From SKLM01 sp964450435 (GTDB lineage Bacteria > Chloroflexota > Anaerolineae > B4-G1), in NCBI GenBank assembly GCA_964450435.1, contig CAYVCX010000003.1:1-64000 (forward strand): 64,000 bases of DNA, written 5' to 3'. The position numbers and the translations under genes were made by a program. Numbering within the stretch: the stretch's first letter is position 1; every line of letters starts with the position of its first letter. The notes below the pieces were generated by a model. It ran no database searches, had not been told where the DNA came from, and worked only from the letters and a program-made list of their open reading frames with translations. Of the stretch, positions 7,193 through 15,154 are shown piece by piece.

Positions 7193-9895
7193 CTATTGCG
7201 AGACAGCGTTCCAGGTGCCGAGCTTGACACTCAGATTGAGCTGCTCGTCCAGAGGCGGCAGTAGTCTCTGAGTGAAGTGGTCGTAGACCAGAAAAGACCC
7301 CACAACAGGGACCGCTGGGGCGTGTCCCGGGATCGTCAGCCGATGGGGATCGACAACCAGTGACCCGCGGATCCATTTGAGCGTGGGGATGGCACCCAGG
7401 GCCGGTACACTGTCGTGCGAGGCGCGCCAGGACCAGGTCCCGTCAGCCTCGAGCCCGGTGAGCGCCGTCGAAACGATGTAGTCGCGCTCCAAGGGGCGTT
7501 GGCCATGAAAGCGGAGGCGCAGCGTGACTCTACCCTCCGGCTCCAACTTTCCCAGGCGTGCATCAAATTTGGTCAACACCATGGCGTCGCCAATAGGGAC
7601 GTAGCGAGCGCCGTGCTGCGGGGCAGGCAGCCCAATCGATCTCTGGAAGAGAAGGTTCCACCGCCGCGGTCCGTGCTCGTCCAGAACCGTGAGTCCTTGC
7701 GGAACGACCGGCGAGTCGACGGCGATAGTGGCGTATTGACCGTATTGGAGAAAAGGAATGTCACGCGCGTTCAAGACAGTCCCGTCTCTCCCCTCTAGCT
7801 GGACAGAGGAGCGCTTACCGGGGCCGGCCCAGTGCAGGTACGTCCGCACTGAGCCCTCCGTCCGGATGTCATAATCCACACCGATCAACGAGGGCCCATC
7901 ATCGTAGCGAATGAGGCGTGGGTGCTCGGTCACGGGACGTGTCGTGGACCGATGCAGACGGACGGTGTCCAGTGGCACGCTGTCAGACCCGTCGCCAGTA
8001 GTGAGTCGGCCGTCAGCTGTGTAGGCACCAACCACGAGCTTGTAGTCGCCTGGGGAGGCGTGAAGAAGTGGATACACGACGAAGCGGTCGACGATCACCT
8101 CCCCATCTCTTATCTTTCCGCCTCGATGGACGGGATCGTCGCCAGCGCTCCACAGGCGCCCGTCAGCTCCGATCAGTTGCGCGAACAGGGCTATGTCCGT
8201 CGTCGGCGCGTTTAGAGACGACCAGGCCAGAGTGAGCGTCAGCGGCTGGGAAGGCTCGCTTGCTTCTGCGTCTAAGCGGTAGCCGATAAGCTTGATCCGT
8301 TCGCCCAAGATGACGTTGAGCCCCGTCATGTCCGCAGGGACCTCAGCCCTCGGCTCGCGACGTACCAGAAAGGCCTCTCCCAGCGGCTCGAACCCGTAGG
8401 GTAGATCGCTGTACGAGTCCTCGAAGTAGCGCACTACCACGACCGGGCGTTCGTCGATGTGCTCTTCGATGTGCCCGACCCAGGTTCGTGCCAGAGGCTC
8501 TCCCCGAGGAGCGATGTACTCAACCTCTACATCCGCGCGTAGCCCCTCCACCTGCTGCAGATATCGAAAGGGGCTGAACCAGTGCCAGTTAGATAAGAGC
8601 ACCGCGTTCTCCGGTGCGCTGTACAGAACCATCTTGGCGTAACCACGAGCGTCACGACTCCCGGAGAGTGTGCGGTAGCTGGGCAGGTGGGCCAGGAGAT
8701 TCAGGAGTCCCGCCGCAAGGAGAACGACCGGAATCAGGCGAGGAACCAGCGAGAGCGCGGAGCGCAGGTCTCGAGGCCGGGATGTCGAGTCTGAAGCCCC
8801 GGTCTCGTGGGCGGAGATTGTCTGGAAGGGGACGGCGACCAGCAAGGCCAGGGAGACGTACGCCGGCATCTCATATTCCAGCGTCTGCGGCGCGTCGTAG
8901 GTGAGGGTCGCTGCGGTATGAACGGCGAAGCTGCCGATCACTAGGAGAGCCAGTCTACGATCACGCCAGAGGAGAAACAAACCGGCAAGGAGCATGCCCA
9001 GCACGAGGACCGAATTGAACTGAAAACGCAACAGCGTAGGTAGCAACACCAGCCGGTCGAATAGGTTGAGCGCAAACATGTCCCCACGGAAGCCGCGCGC
9101 CAGAACGTGGTCCAGAAAGCCAGACCAGGTGGCCAGGTCAGGCGCTCCCCTCAGAGGCAGATAAGTCAAGACCAGCAACCCGGGGAGGAAGGCAACAGCG
9201 GGCTTGAGCCAGCGGCGTGGGGACCTGAGAAGAGCCGGGTCGATGAGAACCAGGTAGAGCACGAAGACGACGGCTGGAAAGGCCAGGGAGGGATGGTGAG
9301 TGAGCCCGAGGGAGAGCGCCAACGAAAATAGGACAACGTAACCATCTCTCGGCGAGGGGTCGGTGCGTTGGCCGGCACCTGACGCCTGCTGCCTCAAGTG
9401 CGATCTGTGTTCAACGAGAGCAAACAGACAAAGTGCCGTGAAGAAGGTGGTCAGAGGACGAATGCTTGCCTGGGTCGCCGTGGCCCAGAACGTCGTGGCC
9501 GAGCCGAGACTGAGGGCAGCCGCGAAGCCACTCAGGGAGCAGCCTGACAGCTTGCGCGCTGTAGCAAAGACTAGGCCCAGTGTGGCTGCCCCCGCAACCG
9601 CCGAGAAGAGATTCAGCCGCCAGGCCGGCGTCGGACCGATTGGCATATGCGCGAACAGCCACCCCAGCATCGTATAGAGAGGGTAGCCTGGAGGGTGGGC
9701 CACGCCGGCTGTCTTCGCCACCAGCTGGAACTCACCTGCGTCGGCCGGGAGTATATCCGGGAGCAGAGTGGCACCGTACAGAGCCACAAAGGCACAGAAG
9801 ACGACGCAGGGAAGAACCACAGGCTTCCATTTGCGGGCTTCCTGCGTCGGTCTCTGGCCTGTAGCTTGGCTCATCTGCGGGGACACCTCATCCAA
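7193..9895 (-). CDS. DUF2723-family membrane glycosyltransferase-like protein
   Basis: 900 aa. The N-terminal ~450 residues carry 11-12 hydrophobic helices and the DUF2723/TMEM260 signature of PMT-like GT-C enzymes: an acidic loop (ADAGEFQLVAKTAGV) followed by HPPGYPLYTM. The C-terminal ~400 residues are soluble and beta-rich, including a unit around 560-690 (LTLTLAWSSLNAPTTDIALF...) that also occurs in the protein at 18887-19771. It probably transfers sugar from a lipid carrier to an exported acceptor; the substrate is unknown. It overlaps the upstream GT4 gene by 8 bp and ends the PLC-galE-GT4 operon. The first ATG is used; an internal ATG seven codons on is possible. Confidence 0.82.
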   Translation of the reverse strand: MDEVSPQMSQATGQRPTQEARKWKPVVLPCVVFCAFVALYGATLLPDILPADAGEFQLVAKTAGVAHPPGYPLYTMLGWLFAHMPIGPTPAWRLNLFSAVAGAATLGLVFATARKLSGCSLSGFAAALSLGSATTFWATATQASIRPLTTFFTALCLFALVEHRSHLRQQASGAGQRTDPSPRDGYVVLFSLALSLGLTHHPSLAFPAVVFVLYLVLIDPALLRSPRRWLKPAVAFLPGLLVLTYLPLRGAPDLATWSGFLDHVLARGFRGDMFALNLFDRLVLLPTLLRFQFNSVLVLGMLLAGLFLLWRDRRLALLVIGSFAVHTAATLTYDAPQTLEYEMPAYVSLALLVAVPFQTISAHETGASDSTSRPRDLRSALSLVPRLIPVVLLAAGLLNLLAHLPSYRTLSGSRDARGYAKMVLYSAPENAVLLSNWHWFSPFRYLQQVEGLRADVEVEYIAPRGEPLARTWVGHIEEHIDERPVVVVRYFEDSYSDLPYGFEPLGEAFLVRREPRAEVPADMTGLNVILGERIKLIGYRLDAEASEPSQPLTLTLAWSSLNAPTTDIALFAQLIGADGRLWSAGDDPVHRGGKIRDGEVIVDRFVVYPLLHASPGDYKLVVGAYTADGRLTTGDGSDSVPLDTVRLHRSTTRPVTEHPRLIRYDDGPSLIGVDYDIRTEGSVRTYLHWAGPGKRSSVQLEGRDGTVLNARDIPFLQYGQYATIAVDSPVVPQGLTVLDEHGPRRWNLLFQRSIGLPAPQHGARYVPIGDAMVLTKFDARLGKLEPEGRVTLRLRFHGQRPLERDYIVSTALTGLEADGTWSWRASHDSVPALGAIPTLKWIRGSLVVDPHRLTIPGHAPAVPVVGSFLVYDHFTQRLLPPLDEQLNLSVKLGTWNAVSQ

Positions 9896-11036
9896 CAGCG
9901 TCTTGATACGCGCGGAGCGTCCCTTGGGCCGTGCGGGCCCACGAGAATCGCGCGGCCTGATCCAGCGCCCGGCGGCTCATGTCGGCGTGGAAACGCTCAT
10001 CTGTCACCAGCTGTACCAGCGCTTCGGCCATCCCTTCTGCATCGTAGGGCGACTTCAGCACGCCGGCGTCGCCGACGACCTCCGGCAGGGACGCGGCGTT
10101 GCTGCCGACAACGGGTGTGCCGCAGGCCAGCGCCTCCAACGGCGGCAAACCGAATCCTTCGTAGATGCTGGGAAAGATGAAGGCAACGGCACCGCGATAG
10201 AATGCGGGCTTGTCTCCCTCGTCGACCAGGCCGCTGAAGCGCACGTATCGCTCGTTCACCCCTTCTTCGCACATCAGTCGGCGTGGATCGGGTGTGAAGG
10301 GGGTGTCCTGCTCGGGTAATCGTCCCGCAATCACCAGCGGGCAGTCCTTCCCGGCAGCCGGCCCCACCCACCGGTAGGTGGCGAGGACCGTTGTAAGATT
10401 CTTGCGCACGTCGAACCCGCCCAGGTACAGAATATACCGCTCGGGTAGACCGTAGGCGGCCCGGACGGTCTGGTCGCCGGGGGATGGTTGAGGCCGGTAG
10501 CGGTCATCCACTGCCAGAGGTACCACGCGCACCCGCTCCGGAGCGAGCCCCAGGCGCGACACAATGTCCTGACGCGACGCCTCAGAGTCGGTGAGCACGC
10601 GCGAGGCACCCCGCACGGTGCAACGCACGAGACTGGTGTAGAGCCGCTGCCGTACCCCGCCCCGGTAATTGCGCAGCACCAGGGGGATGAGGTCGTGCAC
10701 TGTCACCACTGTGGGGACAGATGAGTGAAGCGGCGCTGCCCAGTACGGCACGTGGGCCACATCGACTCCGAGGCTGGTGCAGGCTCGCGGGAAGAGAACC
10801 TGCTCGAAGACCACTTTGCCCAAATTGGAGCGGGAGCGAGCTGTCGGGAGCAGCTTGCACGACTCGGGCAGGGCGCCCTCGCCAAACTCTAAGACCATCT
10901 CACCGTTGTCCGGGACAACCAGACGCATCTGCAGCTTCTCGCCCAGGGCGTCCAGGCCCTCGACAAGCTGCCGCGTGTACTGCCCGCTGCCGCTGGTCGG
11001 CTCGTTCCAGAACCAGGCGTTGATCGCGACGCGCAT
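9888..11036 (-). CDS. Glycosyltransferase family 4 (GT-B fold)
   Basis: 382 aa. The N-terminal Rossmann half begins MRVAINAWFW and includes a GSGQYTRQL acceptor-side loop. The C-terminal half has the GT4 nucleotide-sugar signature FPSIYEGFGLPPLEALACG, with the two Glu of the E-x7-E motif, followed by PVVGSNAASLPEVVG. It is a cytosolic retaining transferase using an NDP-sugar; the acceptor is unknown. Its ATG shares one base with the galE stop (TAATG), so translation is coupled. The upstream epimerase may supply UDP-galactose. It resembles mannosyltransferase/RfaG-type enzymes in general only. Confidence 0.85.
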   Translation of the reverse strand: MRVAINAWFWNEPTSGSGQYTRQLVEGLDALGEKLQMRLVVPDNGEMVLEFGEGALPESCKLLPTARSRSNLGKVVFEQVLFPRACTSLGVDVAHVPYWAAPLHSSVPTVVTVHDLIPLVLRNYRGGVRQRLYTSLVRCTVRGASRVLTDSEASRQDIVSRLGLAPERVRVVPLAVDDRYRPQPSPGDQTVRAAYGLPERYILYLGGFDVRKNLTTVLATYRWVGPAAGKDCPLVIAGRLPEQDTPFTPDPRRLMCEEGVNERYVRFSGLVDEGDKPAFYRGAVAFIFPSIYEGFGLPPLEALACGTPVVGSNAASLPEVVGDAGVLKSPYDAEGMAEALVQLVTDERFHADMSRRALDQAARFSWARTAQGTLRAYQDAVG

Positions 11037-12019
11037 TAATCGTCATACCCATGCGGATGCGTTTCATGCCAGTTCCACGCGTGCGCCACGATCGTTTCCA
11101 GATCCGGGTACCGCGGCTCCCACCCCAGCTCCTCCCGTATCTTCTCGCTGCTGGCGATCAGCACTGCTGGATCCCCCGGCCGCCGGTCCCCGACCTGCGC
11201 CGGAATCGGATGACCCGTCACCTTCCGACAGGTCTCGATTACCTCTCTGACCGTGAACCCGCGGCCGTTGCCCAGGTTGTAGGTGCGGCTGCCCTCCGAG
11301 AGGGCCCCCAGGGCCAGAATATGAGCATTCGCCAGGTCCGTCACGTGGATGTAATCCCGGACACAGGTTCCGTCCCGCGTGGGGTAGTTGTCCCCGAAGA
11401 TGACAATCCGGTCGCGCTGTCCCAGCGCTACCTGAAGCGTGAGGGGGATTAGGTGGGTTTCGGGGTCGTGATCCTCTCCGCGCTTTCCGGACGGTGAGGC
11501 ACCAGCAGCGTTGAAGTACCTGAGCGCCGCATAGCGCAACCCGTGGATACGATCCAGCCAGTGCAAGATCCGCTCCAGTATGCGCTTCGACTCGCCGTAG
11601 GGACTGCCGGGGATGATCCGCTCGTCCTCGTTGATGGGGATGGTTTGAGGCTCGTCAAACAGGTTAGCCGTCGACGAGAGGATGAAGCGGCGCACATTGT
11701 GATCCACCGCCTCGCGCAGCAGGTTCAGTCCGTTGGTCACGTTGTCGCCGACATACAGTAATGGATGCTCCATCGACTCCCCCACCAGCGTGTGGGATGC
11801 GAAGTGCATGACGGCATCAATCGCGTACCGATCAAACATCCCTCTTATGGCATCGCGATCCGCTAGATCTCCCTCCACGAACAGCGCATCAGGGTGGATC
11901 GCAGCTCGATGACCGTAGGAGAGGTTGTCGAACACGACCACACGTTCTCCCCGCTTGACCAACTCCTCTGTGGTGATGCTACCAATGTATCCAGCGCCTC
12001 CGGTGACTAGGATGTTCAC
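11036..12019 (-). CDS. galE: UDP-glucose 4-epimerase
   Basis: 327 aa short-chain dehydrogenase/reductase. It interconverts UDP-glucose and UDP-galactose with bound NAD. Seen here: the N-terminal nucleotide motif GGAGYIGS, the FDNLSYGHR loop, SSTANLFDEPQ (catalytic Ser region), the Y-x3-K catalytic pair in SPYGESKRILE, and RYFNAAGASPSGKRGEDHDPETHLIP, characteristic of GalE. Length is typical (~330-340). It starts with GTG at 12019, preceded by AGGAG that lies within the end of the Zn-PLC-like gene, 4 bp upstream. It supplies activated sugar to the two transferases downstream. Confidence 0.93.
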   Translation of the reverse strand: MNILVTGGAGYIGSITTEELVKRGERVVVFDNLSYGHRAAIHPDALFVEGDLADRDAIRGMFDRYAIDAVMHFASHTLVGESMEHPLLYVGDNVTNGLNLLREAVDHNVRRFILSSTANLFDEPQTIPINEDERIIPGSPYGESKRILERILHWLDRIHGLRYAALRYFNAAGASPSGKRGEDHDPETHLIPLTLQVALGQRDRIVIFGDNYPTRDGTCVRDYIHVTDLANAHILALGALSEGSRTYNLGNGRGFTVREVIETCRKVTGHPIPAQVGDRRPGDPAVLIASSEKIREELGWEPRYPDLETIVAHAWNWHETHPHGYDD

Positions 12020-12023
12020 GTGG

Positions 12024-12845
12024 TCATCTCCTCTCCGATTCGTAGGTCGCCCGACCAGTAACCGCTCCTCTGGCGCGCGGCTGTTCCGGCTGCCCTCTTG
12101 CCAACCTGCCTATGTACCAGTTCGTGAGCAAGGCGCTGTGCCTGTGGCCCTTCTCCTGGAAAGACTGGAGCGCAGACCGCGGGAAGTGCCGGAAGACCCG
12201 GTTCTCCATCTGCTTCGGCGAGCGAACGATGCTTTCCACCTCCTCTGCCGGGATCCCCATACGATGAGCGAAGACCTCCGCGGTCTCCATCGCGTGATCG
12301 CTGGCTAGCTGCTCCACCAACCAGTCACGCCAGAGTCGCAGGTGCCGGTCGGCCACGAAGGGCAGCCATCCGTCCGGGTTCGTTTCTCTGAGCAACTGCG
12401 TCACTGTGCTGTCCAGCCTCTCCTGATCCCGGGTGTCGATCCAGGTGCGGAGGACATTGTGAACGAACAGGCGCTCTCGCAGCGGCCCCCAATCCTGCAG
12501 GAAAGAATGCCGGAACACGTCTTCCAGCCACAGTTCGTCCAGCAGTAGGTGAGCAATGTAGCCAGCAATGAAAGCCGCTTGGGACGACGAAAGCTGGTCC
12601 ACGTCGAGAAGCTCAGGGTGTGCGTCGAACAGAACGCGGTAGGAAGCACGGCTTGAGGTGCGCGGAATCGCATAGAAGTGGCACGTCTCCCGTTTCTGAC
12701 CACTGATGGTCTTTACGTCGGGAGCTGTGTGCCCAAGCAAGAAAGGGCCCCCCTCCCGTTGGAGCAATCGGCGAGCGCCTCCGGACAGATTCCCCCGACG
12801 AAGCATCTCCTGTGCCATAGCTAAGTGGGTGGCTGGCGTGGGCAT
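12024..12845 (-). CDS. Zinc-dependent phospholipase C-like (PF00882-type) protein
   Basis: 273 aa. It begins MPTPATHLAMAQEML and has GHTAPDVK, RETCHFY and AFIAGYIAHLLLDELW, the His/Asp-rich signature of the Zn_dep_PLPC family of putative hydrolases. Substrate and location are unknown; no signal peptide is evident. I chose the ATG at 12845 because the upstream in-frame ATG (12863) falls inside a TACAAT -10 box; with that promoter the mRNA would begin at or next to the chosen start. It is the first gene of the operon with galE (4 bp gap), GT4 and the DUF2723 gene. Confidence 0.72.
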   Translation of the reverse strand: MPTPATHLAMAQEMLRRGNLSGGARRLLQREGGPFLLGHTAPDVKTISGQKRETCHFYAIPRTSSRASYRVLFDAHPELLDVDQLSSSQAAFIAGYIAHLLLDELWLEDVFRHSFLQDWGPLRERLFVHNVLRTWIDTRDQERLDSTVTQLLRETNPDGWLPFVADRHLRLWRDWLVEQLASDHAMETAEVFAHRMGIPAEEVESIVRSPKQMENRVFRHFPRSALQSFQEKGHRHSALLTNWYIGRLARGQPEQPRARGAVTGRATYESERR

Positions 12846-12854
12846 TGTGGAATC

Positions 12855-12860
12855 ATTGTA
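12855..12860 (-). promoter_or_regulatory. -10 box (TACAAT) of the glycan operon, leaderless geometry
   Basis: TACAAT on the - strand ends 9 bp before the ATG at 12845, so a transcript starting ~7 bp downstream would have almost no leader. No Shine-Dalgarno is present. The -35 is poor. Confidence 0.45.
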
Positions 12861-13035
12861 CATCGGAAGGGGTCAGTTGACCAGTACCCCCCTCGATCCG
12901 AACGAGTGCTCCAGCAGGACAGGGACGTGTCCACGTCGCCCTGTAGTGTCATCTGTCCGTTGGGCGCAGGAGACGCCCGAGCGAACTGGAGACGTCGGAG
13001 GTTCGGCGGCGAATGCAAGCGAGCCGCTTTCGAGG

Positions 13036-13041
13036 TATAAT
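13036..13041 (+). promoter_or_regulatory. Consensus -10 box (TATAAT) for the OsmC operon
   Basis: A perfect TATAAT sits 65 bp upstream of the OsmC start. No good -35 lies at 16-18 bp, so strength is uncertain. It faces away from the 12855 promoter. Confidence 0.5.
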
Positions 13042-13106
13042 TGGCGGGCCCGACAACTGGACAGAGGTTCTAGGTTTCGACTTACCCCGTGTGTGGAGGG
13101 AGAACA

Positions 13107-13532
13107 ATGGCATCACGAGCACAAGTCACCTGGGTCGGCCCAGGACTGCGGCTGGTAGGTGAGGCAGGAGGGCCCGCGATCGTTGTCGACCACGCTGCGC
13201 CCGACGAAGATCGACACGAAACCGGGCCTCACCCGCTTCAATTGCTACTCATAGGGCTCTGCGGCTGCACCGGTATGGATGTCGTCTCGATTCTGCAGAA
13301 GAAGCGTCAGCCGCTGGCCGGACTCCAGGTCCAGGCAACAGCAGAGCGAGCGGAAGAGCATCCCAAGGTCTTCACCGAGATCCATCTGGAGTTCGTGGTG
13401 ACCGGCGCGGACGTGGACCCGGAAGCTGTCGCGCGGTCCGTCGAGCTCTCGCAGACGAAATACTGCCCGGCTTCAGCGATGCTTTCACAGGCGGCTGAGA
13501 TCACTACCTCTTTTCGCATCGTCAGCGAATGA
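13107..13532 (+). CDS. OsmC-family peroxide-reducing protein
   Basis: 141 aa, the usual length. OsmC/Ohr proteins reduce organic hydroperoxides with a Cys pair. The first Cys lies in LCGCTGMDVVSIL (Cys52/Cys54) and the second in TKYCPASAM (Cys120), the standard spacing for the YhfA/OsmC branch. The ATG at 13107 is chosen over a longer frame because GGAGGG precedes it at proper spacing and the product then begins MASRAQVTWVG. It is the first gene of a run of four with overlapping ends. Cytosolic; the physiological substrate is not evident. Confidence 0.88.
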   Translation: MASRAQVTWVGPGLRLVGEAGGPAIVVDHAAPDEDRHETGPHPLQLLLIGLCGCTGMDVVSILQKKRQPLAGLQVQATAERAEEHPKVFTEIHLEFVVTGADVDPEAVARSVELSQTKYCPASAMLSQAAEITTSFRIVSE

Positions 13533-13699
13533 GCTCTGATATCATACAGCGGATCGCTGAACTGGAACGGCGGATCGCGGATCTGGAGGATCGTCTGCCG
13601 AAACACTCTGTCCCACCAGCTATGCTGATCGAGCTTGAGGAGCTTGAGATGGCGTTGGAGGAGGCACGAGCGAAGGCAACAGAGGAGGGTCCGCGATGA
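13529..13699 (+). CDS. Small 56-aa coiled-coil protein between OsmC and gamma-carbonic anhydrase
   Basis: A short gene embedded by ATGA overlaps on both sides: its ATG (13529) overlaps the OsmC stop, and its TGA (13697-13699) overlaps the ATG of the carbonic anhydrase. The product starts MSSDIIQRIAELERRIADLE and is almost entirely charged amphipathic helix with Leu/Ile heptads, broken by a Pro pair near residue 30 (KHSVPP). It looks like a helical hairpin or dimerisation element. No family is recognised. The reading frame exactly fills the gap and has the right overlaps, which supports it being translated. The frame also carries GGAGG near its end that serves the next gene. Confidence 0.7.
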   Translation: MSSDIIQRIAELERRIADLEDRLPKHSVPPAMLIELEELEMALEEARAKATEEGPR

Positions 13700-14232
13700 C
13701 GCTGGGATCGTTCGAGGGCAGGATACCGCGGGTTGGCGCAGGCACGTACGTGCACCCCTCGGCCGATGTCTTGGGGGATGTGGTCATCGGGAAAGACTCC
13801 TGGATCGGGCCCGGTGCCCGGATCCGGGGCGACTACGGGACGATCGTCATCGGCCATCACTGCAGTGTCGAGGACAATTGTGTGATACATGTTCGGCCCG
13901 GTGAGCGGACGACTATCGGCAACTGGGTCACCATCGGCCACAGCGCGGTGATCCACAACGTCAACAAGATCCACGACTATGCGATCATCGGTATGGGGGC
14001 AGTGGTCTCTGACTGGGCCGTAGTCGGCGAGTGGGGCGTCGTAGGCGAGGGGGCTGTAGTCCGTCAGGGACAGGACGTTCCTGCTGAACACATCGCCGTG
14101 GGAGTCCCCGCGCGGGTTCTGGATAAGACGGTGGGCGACGAGTACAAGGCTCAGTGGACTCACTTCAAGCAGACCTACGTGGACCTGGCTCAGCGGTATC
14201 GACAGGGGTACCAGGCGGAGCTCTCGACGTGA
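13696..14232 (+). CDS. Gamma-class carbonic anhydrase family protein (left-handed beta-helix)
   Basis: 178 aa made of hexapeptide repeats (IGKDSWIGPGARIRGDYG, IGNWVTIGHSAVIH, IGMGAVVSD), ending in an alpha-helix. The three His expected for the trimer-interface metal site are present in NCVIHV, IGHSAV and VIHNV. Members of this family (Cam/CamH, YrdA, CaiE/PaaY) hydrate CO2 or are inactive scaffolds; activity cannot be judged here. The ATG overlaps the previous stop and GGAGG precedes it. The gene end overlaps the nfo start (GTGA). Confidence 0.88.
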   Translation: MTLGSFEGRIPRVGAGTYVHPSADVLGDVVIGKDSWIGPGARIRGDYGTIVIGHHCSVEDNCVIHVRPGERTTIGNWVTIGHSAVIHNVNKIHDYAIIGMGAVVSDWAVVGEWGVVGEGAVVRQGQDVPAEHIAVGVPARVLDKTVGDEYKAQWTHFKQTYVDLAQRYRQGYQAELST

Positions 14233-15077
14233 GACTCGGTGCTCACGAATCCATTGCCGGAGGTGTGCATAGAGCGCTTGGTCGCGCGAAATCCGTGGGT
14301 TGTGAGACGCTGCAGATGTTCGTCAGGCCCAATCGATCCTGGGCGGTGCCGCCGCTCCCCCAGGAGGATATTGCGCTCTTCCGGGCCAGAGCTGACAGGA
14401 TGGCAATCCGCCCTGTCGTCGCTCATGCATCGTATCTTCTCAACTTGGCGTCGCCGCGGGACGATCTGTGGCGCAGTTCGATCGACACCCTGATCCTCGA
14501 GCTGAGGCGGTGCGAAGTCCTCGGCGTGCGGTGGCTGGTGCTTCACCCGGGGGCCCACGTTGGCACCGGGGAGGCTGCCGGGCTCTCCCGTATGGCACAA
14601 GCCTTGGGTGAAGTCCACTCCGCCACGACCGACGTCCGTTCGCGGATCGTGCTGGAGACCACCGCCGGTCAGGGAACCCGGCTCGGCGGTCGCTTCGAGC
14701 ATCTTGCCTGGCTGCTGGAGCACGCGGTTGCAGGTGAGCGGTTGGGTGTCTGTCTCGATACGTGTCACGTGTTCGCTGCTGGCTACGAACTGCGCACACC
14801 AGAGGGTTACGCCGACACGGTGGAGGAGTTCGATCAGGTGATTGGTCTCGAGCGTCTCAAAGTCGTCCACCTGAACGACAGCAAGGGCGAGCTGGGAAGC
14901 CGAATAGACCGGCACGAGCATATCGGCGCGGGCCACATCGGCTTGGCCGGTTTTCGTCAGGTGCTCAATGACTCCAGGACGGCCGGTCTGCCCGGCCTGC
15001 TGGAGACGCCGAAGAGCAAAGACCTGCACGATGATCGGAAGAATCTGGTTGCACTGCGGATGCTGCTCGAGCCCTGA
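14229..15077 (+). CDS. nfo: Deoxyribonuclease IV (endonuclease IV, AP endonuclease)
   Basis: 282 aa TIM-barrel zinc enzyme that cuts DNA 5' of abasic sites in base-excision repair. Family motifs: RLGAHESIAGG at the N-terminus, VLHPGAHVG, IVLETTAGQG, GVCLDTCHVFAAGY, VHLNDSKGELGSRIDRHEHIG and ETPK, supplying the three-zinc ligands. I chose the GTG at 14229, which overlaps the carbonic anhydrase stop (GTGA); the longer upstream frame only reads through the neighbour. It is the last of four coupled genes (OsmC, small coiled coil, gamma-CA, nfo), which suggests a shared oxidative-damage role. Confidence 0.93.
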   Translation: MRLGAHESIAGGVHRALGRAKSVGCETLQMFVRPNRSWAVPPLPQEDIALFRARADRMAIRPVVAHASYLLNLASPRDDLWRSSIDTLILELRRCEVLGVRWLVLHPGAHVGTGEAAGLSRMAQALGEVHSATTDVRSRIVLETTAGQGTRLGGRFEHLAWLLEHAVAGERLGVCLDTCHVFAAGYELRTPEGYADTVEEFDQVIGLERLKVVHLNDSKGELGSRIDRHEHIGAGHIGLAGFRQVLNDSRTAGLPGLLETPKSKDLHDDRKNLVALRMLLEP

Positions 15078-15154
15078 TCCAGGTCCAGGTGTGAGCGGGT
15101 TTGTGGTCTCCCATTCGTGCTTCTTGACAATGTGAACCTGGATCGAGAGGTGTG

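Noticed and set aside
12846..12863. Upstream ATG for the Zn-PLC-like gene
   Set aside because: The ATG lies next to and partly upstream of the -10 box, so it would not be in the transcript.
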